DNA from: Gibbula magus
Taxonomy: Eukaryota; Mollusca; Gastropoda; Trochida; Trochidae
DNA: 64,000 bases
Reading direction: 5' to 3'
Assembly: GCA_936450465.1 (NCBI GenBank)
Contig: OW388289.1
Location: forward strand, 65,842,420 to 65,906,419
A program made the position numbers and the translations under genes. The notes beneath the pieces are model-generated. The model had not been told where the DNA came from, did not search any database, and was given only the letters and a program-made list of their open reading frames with translations. Below are positions 1 to 9,800 of the stretch, piece by piece; position 1 is the first letter of the stretch, and each line of letters begins with the position of its first letter.

Positions 1-75
1 GAACAATTGTTTATTTGATTCTAATACCAAGCCTCAAATACATAAATATGGAATCAGAAGCTAATACAACCAAAG

Positions 76-545
76 TAGTCCGGCAGCCAAACCCCGATTT
101 TCACCCTCGGTGGGAAAGTGCGTCCATAGAAAATGTTTCTACAGAAATTGAACCTTGTGGGTATATACTATAGGAAACTGAATGATGACACTTTGTCATC
201 ATTGAGCATTTTGAATAATTAATGTTTTAATTAGATAGGGTACACTCCTGATTTCATTTATCCAGACAAATCATGTAATTATATTAAAGTGTTATCAAAA
301 TTGAAATAAAATTAAGGCAGTTATATACCAAGCGTTTTCTATTAGTATTACGAACATAAGTACAAAACAATGTTGAAAAAAAACGAAAGGCCAAAATGTT
401 GATAATATGTCTGGATAAACGAGGTTTTCTGAGCAAATATGGTTTTCTTACAATAAAATTGGATTTAATGGTGTAATCATTTACTTTTGATTATAATTAC
501 GATTATTGAATCATAATCAAAAGAAATGGTGATAAAGTTTCAGTT
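76..545 (+). repeat. Left arm of the foldback element
   Basis: This arm pairs with 2655-3113. Shared landmarks include the block around GAAACTGAATGATGACACTT at about 175-195 and the block around AATGTTTTAATTAGATAGGG at about 221-240. No coding potential is seen. Confidence 0.7.
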
Positions 546-1289
546 AGTGTTTATATTTGTATACTATTCTGAAATAGGCTTTCGTGTAACAATGTCACTA
601 ATTGTGGTGAGAAAATGGTGATTTTTGACAATTTAATGGTATTTTTAAAAAATCACAATTTACCATTTTTATTTTGTATTGAAATGAATTTGTTTATTCA
701 CCAAGCAACACATTTATTACAAAGAGTTTATTTCCAAAAGACAAAAACAGGAAATAGTCAATTTCAAAGTTTAGACCCAAGATTCGAACACGAAGCGGGC
801 ACTGAAATTGGGCAATTTGAAGGTTGAGTTATTGGTTGACAAGAGTAGTCTCCATAAAAGAAAAAGCTAAACGTATAGATTCTAACTGCAATGACCTGAA
901 AAGTGACATTAAAAAGTGTGGGCGTGCACATATTCAAACCCTTATTCAGATAACACTAATGGTGTTGCAACACATTTTTGAAACAGGAACATCAAACACC
1001 TTGTTATTTCATAGGTCATTTGAATCATGTTTACATCAAAACAACACAGCAAAGACAAAGATATGAGAGACAACGAAAACAACAAACTAAAACAGTTGCT
1101 CGGCTTCTCCCAAGAAATTGCGCAGTTGTACGGACAATAATGTGTTACATTTTAAAGAACACTGTACTGTATTTCTGTCGAATCAACGGAGCATTGAGTG
1201 ATTTACATTGCTGCAGATGCAAGATATGACGTTGATTTCAAGTATAAATTAATTTTCAAAGGGTATCAATTTTGCCGCACGGACTTGTC

Positions 1290-2290
1290 TCACAGACACC
1301 ATGGTCAGCTTCGATGTTGTCGATTTCTTCACCATCATATCCCTCAACAGAAAACCCTAGCAGCTACCAAGCTCCACATCCGCATTGAACAGGTCGACAC
1401 CAAGTTAACCACCAGCTACGTCTATTTTATCTTCACTGAAGATCCACGGACTTCAAATAAGCTCACAACTATCTTCCCTAATAACATATATGTTCATGAC
1501 ATCCTTCCAAGAACCAGCACTGTCTAATGCTCCTTTTCAGTCGCTTTATTGGTTCCACAAGGTTGATAAGACCTTCACCACCATAGCCATCATCTCCTAC
1601 AACATCTCAACGCCAAGCATCCAAGAATCAGGTTGACCATGGAAACAGAAACTAACCACCATCTCCCCTTCTCATATGTCTCCGTGCAAACTACTGGGTA
1701 TGGACTGAGAACATCTGTCAATCGCACGCCAACACATACCCTGACCAGTACACATAAATGCAGTTATCATCCACTAATCAAGCAAAGCCACACTCACAAG
1801 AAGTGATAAAAACATCGAAAAGACACATTTACCCAATCAATGGGTATCCAGCAAGCCTAGTCATCAAGAATACCGTGAAAACACTCACCATAAGAGCTAC
1901 TAGCCAGAGGTCTTAACCAAGAAATTCGACTAAATACATCAGCTATCTCAGCTACAAGATCGCCCGCCTCATCAAGAACAAAGCATCTTCCTCACATGTT
2001 CTTGGCGATTCACTCATCTCAAACTTCTATATTCTGTCGGAGGCAAATCCGAGGAGCACCCACCCTACCATCCATTCACTCTTGTCAGAGCTATGTTCGA
2101 GGAGTCTACAATTATCAGAACCATTCACCGCCCAACCACTTCACATCCCAGCCACAATCACTGGCCTCTCCTAATACTCTGAATCACCATGTCTTCTGCA
2201 TTTCACACCCAATCAACTGTTCTTGTATCTACAATAAAGGCAATTGGCTTTCCTCCTCTTACCAATGTGTATTACTTGTCCAATCACTAC
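1290..2290 (+). pseudogene. Decayed Penelope-like element (reverse transcriptase, trace of GIY-YIG)
   Basis: Short stretches in shifting plus-strand frames match the order of Penelope-like reverse transcriptases. At about 1301-1355 is MVSFDVVDFFTIISLN, the catalytic-aspartate block (family form FDVVSLFTNIPL). Around 1550-1580 is KVDKTFTT, where the family has YVDDTFTT, so the second catalytic aspartate is lost. Next is HLNAKHPRIRLTMETE (family LN..HP.I.FTME.E), then LPF, and then a block like G-L-T-S-V-R-PTHT. Near 2210-2240, NCSCIYNKG resembles the NCSCIYIGET start of a GIY-YIG endonuclease. Stops and frameshifts separate all these pieces, so it cannot encode an active protein. The family call rests on motif order, not on alignment. 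Confidence 0.65.
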
Positions 2291-2491
2291 TTAAATAAAG
2301 CCCACAGGCCATTGCTGATTTAACAATCAAATGTTGATGCTCCTCATGTTTGCATCACAAATCATAAATGTATACCACTCTCATGCGTAATTTATCTTAA
2401 AAACTTAATTCAATCTAACTGATTGAGTTTTCTCGCCATTGGTTTCTTTACTATATGAATGTATACCATTTTTTTATTTCTTACATTTCAC

Positions 2492-2525
2492 CTGATGATG
2501 GAGTATGTATATACTCCGAAACGTC
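2492..2525 (+). other. Hammerhead-ribozyme-like core (candidate)
   Basis: CTGATGA at 2492-2498 is followed by a perfect 7-bp hairpin (GGAGTAT, loop GTAT, ATACTCC; 2500-2517) and then GAAA at 2518-2521. This is the order of the hammerhead core: CUGANGA, stem II, GAAA. Hammerheads are known in Penelope-like elements, and this one lies 3' of the PLE relic. Against it: one extra T (2499) sits between the core and stem II, and I see no clear stem I or III. Treat it as a decayed or coincidental motif. Confidence 0.25.
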
Positions 2526-2654
2526 TTATATTTCCACATCAAAGAAGTTGTTATCCAGAAGAGCGCCTTGTTCTAATGATAAGTAATCATAATTGTGTTG
2601 GGTTACATGGAGGTCTTTTTTCAGAATTTGTCAAAAGTAAACATATATTTACTG

Positions 2655-3113
2655 AAACTTTATCACTATTTCATTTGATTATGATTCAATAATCGTAATT
2701 ATAACCAAAAGTAAATGATTATACCATTAAATCCAATTTTACTGAAAGAAATCCAAATTTGCTCAGAAACCTCGTTTATCCAGACACATCAACATTTTGG
2801 CCTTTCTTTTTTTTCAACCAAAAAGTGAAAAAATTGCACTTATTTTCATAATACAAATAGACAACGCTTGATATATAACTGCCTTATTTTTATTTCAATT
2901 TTGTGAACACTGAAATATAATTACTTGATGTGTCTGGATAACTGAAATCAGGAGTGTACCCTATCTAATTAAAACATTAATTATTCAAAATGCTCAATGA
3001 TGACAAAGTGTCATCATTCAGTTTCCTCAAGTATATACCCATAGGGTTCACCGTGAACAAAAATATTTTCTATGGACGCACTTTCCCGGTCACAAGGGCT
3101 GGCTGCCGGACTA
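2655..3113 (-). repeat. Right arm of the foldback element
   Basis: Inverted partner of 76-545. It diverges by scattered substitutions and short indels, for example around 2810-2835, so the arms have aged since they were identical. Confidence 0.7.
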
Positions 3114-3212
3114 AAGGGATGTCCCAGTTGAATTGGGAGGTTTCTTTATATAATCATCACTACTGAGGATTTGACATTTGGGACAATGTCATGAAATTCA
3201 TTGATGTGTCAT

Positions 3213-3681
3213 CAGTGTCCAATCTAGGACGCGCGATCGCAAGATTCACGCTAAAAAATATCAAATCGCGCCTCATAAAAATATCATAGCGCGAACTGTC
3301 GCGCATAGTTATTTTGTACATTAAATGCTACACATATTCCTACCTTTTCCTTTTTAATCATATATTATTACAGCAAAAGAGAGAGGTTTATTTACAAGGA
3401 AAACATTTGTTTTTAAAACGTAGTTATCGATCTATCCAAGAATTGTAAGTGAATGAGAGTCTTATTTTGAGTTCATGTTGCAGGATTAAAGAAACCGAAA
3501 ACACACATTTCATATTTATTGTTTATATTTACAGTGATAAGGTTAAGACAGTACAGATATGAAAATGTTAACAACTTTGAAGAAATCAATATCCCCCCTT
3601 ATGTTTTCAAATCCCCTATCTTTTCTACAAGAAGGGGGGGGACAAATCCCCCCTTGCTTTCCAGTTCTAGATTGGACACTG
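3213..3681. mobile_element. Non-autonomous TIR element (MITE), 469 bp
   Basis: The left end starts CAGTGTCCAATCTAGGAC and the right end is the complement with one mismatch (…GTTCTAGATTGGACACTG). The 5 bases GTCAT occur immediately outside both ends (3208-3212 and 3682-3686) and are a likely target-site duplication. No transposase is inside. The CAGTG terminus is seen in some hAT elements, but those usually make 8-bp duplications, so the superfamily is open. It lies just upstream of the first visible CIB exon. Confidence 0.65.
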
Positions 3682-3822
3682 GTCATTATGTTTGTTTCAT
3701 GAAAATCTTATTTCATATTTGTGATGCTTTTTTGCTAATTGCAATGTTAGGAATGAATGAAATTGATATCAGACTATCATAATGATTTAAATTCAATTCA
3801 AGATTTTTTTGTATTTTTACAG

Positions 3823-3857
3823 GATTGTACCTTCTTCACCAGAAAAGAAATTTTAAG
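3823..3857 (+). CDS. CIB: CIB exon a (35 bp)
   Basis: Acceptor TTTTTACAG, donor GTAAAT. It encodes [11 protein letters not shown] plus the first two bases of an Arg codon (phase 2). The equivalent region in CIB proteins follows a Tyr-Gln pair, which should end the missing preceding exon. Confidence 0.9.
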
Positions 3858-6800
3858 GTAAATATTATAACAATGTTAATTTATTGAAAAGTTGATGTAT
3901 TCATATGGATATTCTGAATGAATAAAGCTAACAGTTTGCAGCCAAAAAAGAAACATCAAAATTCTTATACTGAAAAAAATATATATTGGATGACTCTTAG
4001 TTTCTAGTGACATATTTAGAAAATAAACATACTGTGTTTGAAAATCAGCAGCATATAACGGATAGCTTTAAATTTAATTTAAAGTCCAACGCGTAGTGTG
4101 AGACTTTAAATCGATAATTTAGAGCTATAATATAAATGTCTTAAATTTTAAGACCACCTACATTTGGGTGTTACACAAACACCAGTCCAATTTGGAGACA
4201 CTTATTTTCAAGAAAAAAGTAAACAGGTTACTGGTGCTGTTGTACTCGTGACAAAGATGAATGAACACTGGAACATTGCTGGTGCTGTAGTCCTGGTACT
4301 GGTCAATTGTGTTGATTTCCCTCTTCAGAGTATTCAAGAGATTCCAGGAACTGGCGCCGGATCTCATTCCATTTGATATGACCGGTAATGAAACTCGGAG
4401 ACTGAAGATTCCGGTGGATATGATTGAAAACATGCCTGAATTAAAGGTATGTTGGAAGTACACATTGATTTGAATGGTTGTTTTTATATTGGATAGGACA
4501 GTAGCCAAGTTGCCATTTCTTTATTATTGTTAAAACCAAAGAATTTCAGTGACTCAAACCTTGTGAGCTTAATATACAGGGGGCGGGATAGTGCAGTGGT
4601 TAGAGTGTTCAGTTTTGGATCAAGAGGTCCAGGGTTCGAATCCCACCAGGGGCACGGCAACTTTGTCTGCAGTAGAGAACTGTTCTACACGCAGTAAGGT
4701 TTGGGTACAATGCTACACTGAATTTCAGTGCACTACCACCCATGGTTTGCTAGTTCCAGCCGTTGCTCGCAGGTTTCACCGCAATGCATAGCCACATGGC
4801 GTTGCGGATTTTCTCCCTGCACTAATACTAGCAGCCGTGATATAAGTGAAATACTCTTGAAAGCGGCGTTAAACCCTAACTCACTCACTCACTTAATTTA
4901 CAATTAAAACTTTACAGGTCCAAAAATATTCCAGGATATCAGCTGGTTCTTTATCCTGTAGCCAATTCCAGTTTCCCAATTTCCATTGTTGACAGGTTGT
5001 ATTTGTGTAGATTGGCCACTATGAATGGTTTGGAAATAGTTGGTTCAGCAGCAAACTGTTCCAAGATCATTTAATTTGACAGTAACATGTTGTTCTCGAA
5101 AGTTTTGGTATAGTTTATATACTAGTTATGATCCCTGGTTGTATTTTCAAGATTTAAAATCAACCATAGCTATATATCACTTTAATAGTTTTAACTAGAT
5201 TAACAGGGTTTAAAAAATAGCATAGCTTTAGTTTAGTAATACAAAAGTATATTTTTCACGCTAATACCCCCATTTCACTGAGCTACAAGATCGTTGCGGA
5301 CTGAAAGTAGTCAGTAAGTCGTCAGTGAATTGTCAGTGAGGCATATCGGAGTCCCCTTAACTTGGCTTGAAGCGTGTATGAGTCTCCAAGAGTCTTTAAG
5401 AGTCGGGTGGTCAAATTCAGTCGGGCGATGCTCGTACTTTTGGACCGGAAATTCCATCAAGTTATTTTCAGTCGTGATTTAGTCGTACATAGCTCGTATC
5501 TGATTTTTATGGGGTCGTATTAAGTTGTCTTGTCAGTCGTATTTACTCGTATCCAGTCGTATTGAGTCGTGGTGGTCGTGTGTGAGTTGGGAATAAATCT
5601 TCCCCTAAAATACTTGCCGACTCACTTCCAACTACATTGTAATGCCAACTCACGTACAACTATCCAATACTCAACGACCAGTGACAACCCGTTCCAGACT
5701 AAACACGACAATAAGGCCAAATAACTTGTATGTGATTCGTATGTGACTCGTAAGTGGGTTGTATGTGGGTAGTGATGAGTCGCCATGGTCATGAACTAGT
5801 CGTTATTAGTCATGAGTGGGTCGGGAATGAGTCCTTGTCAGAGTCGTCGTGGCGGATTAGTGTCTGGAAAAAGTTGGCAGTTAGTCATGAATGGGTCAGG
5901 GGTTCCTCCTCACTATGTCGTAAGTAAGTCTTAAGTAACTCGTAGAAATATCAAATTTGAAAATTTTACAAATGTTCCCCGACTCATGTCGACAAAGTCG
6001 TAGCCAAAAAGTTGGGAAGAGTCGGGAATAGTCGTGAAGAATTTTGGAAATCGTAGCTCAGTGAAATGGGGGTATTAGCAACTACCTAGGACTATGTTTT
6101 TCAATATTTATGATGGTTACAAGCAGGGATGCAGATTCAAATTTTTGCCAGTCGGACATTTCATCTTTTACCCAAAAAGACGAACCCGGAAGTAAATTTT
6201 TTTTTATGAATAAAGTATGAGAAAGTATTACTATTTGTTGGTTCTTCATTCATTGCATACTATTAATCATAACACGAAAGCAATTAACGTTAACTATTAA
6301 TTTATCATTAACATGCATAAAATAGTTCATAATTTAAAAACAATGTTTACCAACTACGATTTACTGACAGTGCTAGTTTGAGCGAGTTTACACAAGCTAA
6401 CTTACAAGTATCACTTTTCATATATGTCAAATTATTTGAGAAATAAACTAAATATTCTAAATACTATATCAAGATTTATTCAAGGCAACTGTAATTTGTT
6501 TTATGGCAAGTGAAAATAATGATGTTTTTTTGTTTAGAATTTGGCATGCATATAGACAAATTGTATACAGGTGCTTTTAGATTTTCTTCAAATGTTTTCT
6601 GAATATTCAATGTTTGTAACTTGTAACCATGACAACACCAACAGGAGAACCCATTCAAGCGACGACTGTGTGAGGTGTTCTCCGAAGATGGGTCGGGCAG
6701 CATGTCCTTTGATGATTTCCTCGACATGTTCTCAATCTTTAGTGAGGCAGCGCCAAGAGATATCAAGACTGTCTATGCTTTCAGAATTTATGGTGAGTTC

Positions 6801-9800
6801 AAGGGAAAACTCTTGATGCTGTAGTTCATTTTCTATATGGAGTTGTCAAATAGCATGCAGAGGTTTGGATGTACTGCCAATGAGTTTCATAGAACTCAGT
6901 CATTAAGTTTGGTCTATCTTACACCACTTGTTGAGACAAATGTGAATCTGGTAAACAAAGTGAACTAAGATTTACCGATTTTTAGCTTATCACAGCCTAC
7001 ATTTTCAAAGTCAGAGCCCTCGTCCATGAAAAACTATAATGGCTTTTTGAGGTTGATTATTGTACTATTAATATACTATTGAAATTATCTCTTTGAAGTG
7101 AAAGACATCAAACATTTGACTTTTGTCAGTCTCCGGACATCATAATGTCAGTAGGAGATATCAAGTGAAATAGAGCAGGCATTAGATGTATATTTTCACT
7201 ATTTGTAGACTTTGACGGAGACATCATATTTTCACTATTTGTAGACATTGACGGAGACATAATATTTTCACTATTTTTAGACTTTGACGATGCCATCATA
7301 TTTTGATTTTTGTAGACTTTGACAGTGACGTCATATTTTCACTATTTGTAGACTTTGACGGAGACATCATATTGTCACTATTTGTAGACTTTGACGGAGA
7401 CATCATATTTTCACTATTTCTCGATTTTGACGAAGACATTATATTTTCACTATTTCTAGACTTTGATGGAGACATTATATTTTCATTATTGTAGACTTTG
7501 ACGGAGACATTATATTTTCACTATTGTAGACTTTGACGGAGACATTATATTTTCACTATTGTAGACTTTGACGGAGACGTCATATTTTCACTATTTGTAG
7601 ACTTTGACGGAGACATCATATTGTCACTATTTGTAGACTTTGACGGAGACATCATATTTTCACTATTTCTCGATTTTGACGAAGACATTATATTTTCACT
7701 ATTTCTAGACTTTGATGGAGACATTATATTTTCATTATTGTAGACTTTGACGGAGACATTATATTTTCACTATTGTAGACTTTGACGGAGACATTATATT
7801 TTCACTATTGTAGACTTTGACGGAGACATTATATTTTCACTATTGTAGACCTTGACGGAGACATTATATTTTCACTATTGTAGACTTTGACGGAGACATT
7901 ATATTTTCACTATTGTAGACTTTGACGGAGACATTATATTTTCACTATTGTAGACTTTGACGGAGACATTATATTTTCACTATTGTAGACTTTGACGGAG
8001 ACATTATATTTTCACTATTGTAGACTTTGACGGAGACATTATATTTTCACTATTGTAGACTTTGACGGAGACATTATATTTTCACTATTGTAGACTTTGA
8101 CGGAGACAACTACCTGAACAAGGAGGACCTGGAGAAGACTCTCTTCTGTCTGACCGGGGAGGAGCTCACCAAGGAGGAGGTCACCTTCGTAGTGGACAAG
8201 GTTCGGACAACACCCTCCTCTCTGTCTGTCTCTCTGTCTGTCTCTCTGTCCCTCTCTCTGTCTGTCTGTCTGCATATATTGCATTGCCATTGTGTAGACA
8301 GCTTACATAGTATCAGGATTGCATGTACCCATGAGTATTGTTGTATGCTTTTTATCCCACCGGTATGTAATACCGTGGGATATAGTCGTCACCCTGGGTG
8401 TCCGTCCGTAATCATTTCGTTTCCGGAGCAGAACTCGAAAACCATTTATCATATCTTTCTGAAACTTCACATATGTATTACACAATTACTGGAGTGGTGC
8501 CTTTTGATATTTTCAGATTTTGGAAAACAATTATTTTTTTTCGTTTCCATGGAAACGTGTTGAAATTGAACTCTGTTCAGGGATATGTTAGTTTCCGGAG
8601 CAGAACTCAAAAACCACTCATCATATCTTTCTGAAACTTTGCACATGCTTTACCTATTTACTGGAGTGGTGCCTTTTGATATTTTCAGGTTTTTGAAAAA
8701 AGATGTAAATTTTTTTCCATCGAAACGTGTCGAAAATGCAGGGTTAGGTTTGTTGCCACAGCAAAACTCAAAAACCGTTCATGATATTTTTCTGAAACTT
8801 CCCATGTGTATGACCCACCTACTGAAGTGGTGTTTTTGATATTTTGAGATTTCTGAAAATTTAATTTGATTCTGTTTCCATAGAAACGTGTTGAATTTGG
8901 ATTTTGTTCAGAAACAGGTTCATTTCCGGAGCACAGATCCAAAACTCTTCATCATATCTTCCTGAAACTTTGCATGTGTATTACCCAGTAACTGAAATGG
9001 TGCCTTTTGATATTTTCTGATATGTGAAATGGTTTTTTTTACAATTTTCATAGAAATGAGTTTAATTTGGACTTTGTTCAGAAATAGGTCAGGAGCAGAA
9101 CTCCAAAACCCTTTATCATATCTGAACTCAGCATGTGTATTACCCACTAACTGAAGTAGTAGATGTACAATTATCTGTCAAAGATGTGTTTTACAAATTG
9201 TGTGGGACCGGTGGGATATGTCATCTTCTCATGACTCTTGTTATTCACCAGTGTATAGTATAATCACTTCGCAAACACACATAATAAACTGATATACTTT
9301 GAAATCCGTTTTTGTTTGATTATTTAAAACAGCATCAGATGTATAAGCCAACAGTAGCAGCTCGACGAGCCCCTTCTTTGTTTGTTCTACCTTACAATAG
9401 TATCAACTGTTTGAGAGACAATGGTTGTGAAGTTGGTGTGATGAAGAGATTCTAGGACAAAACCCCAAATGGACAAAAGCCCCCTAAGGGAAAAAATAAA
9501 CGCCGGAACCGATAGACTCTCTCTCTCTCTCTCATACTTTTTTAGATCCGATAGAAATAGGGTATAAGTCATGTTGCCTTAGCCTAACTTCTATTGAAAA
9601 TTGGGATTATCCTGTTTTTGTTGAATATAATTATCATTAGGAACCTAGAGCAAAGTAACAATCAGTTGTTGACTATTAATATTAACGTTGCATGTTTATC
9701 GTGAGCGAAATAACCTGAGTTATTGTGAAGGATTTTATGAATGCTTCTTATGTCTGCCTCAATGATTTTCTTACACCAGGTACTAGAAGAGACGGATCTC

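Larger units (their letters stand above)
76..3113. mobile_element. Foldback element with arms of about 460 bp around a Penelope-like relic
   Basis: The two ends are inverted copies. The outermost shared bases are TAGTCCGGCAGCC at 76-88 and its complement at 3101-3113. The similarity then runs inwards for about 460 bp with substitutions and small indels (roughly 76-545 against 2655-3113). A 3-bp AAG lies just outside both ends and may be a target-site duplication. The interior holds a decayed Penelope-like reverse transcriptase. Either a PLE inserted between the arms of a foldback transposon, or this is a PLE whose terminal repeats are inverted, which is a known PLE arrangement. The sequence alone does not decide this. 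Confidence 0.7.

Noticed and set aside
4583..4660. Possible tRNA gene on the plus strand
   Set aside because: Box A and B are present, but the head continues into a SINE body and the acceptor stem is not formed.
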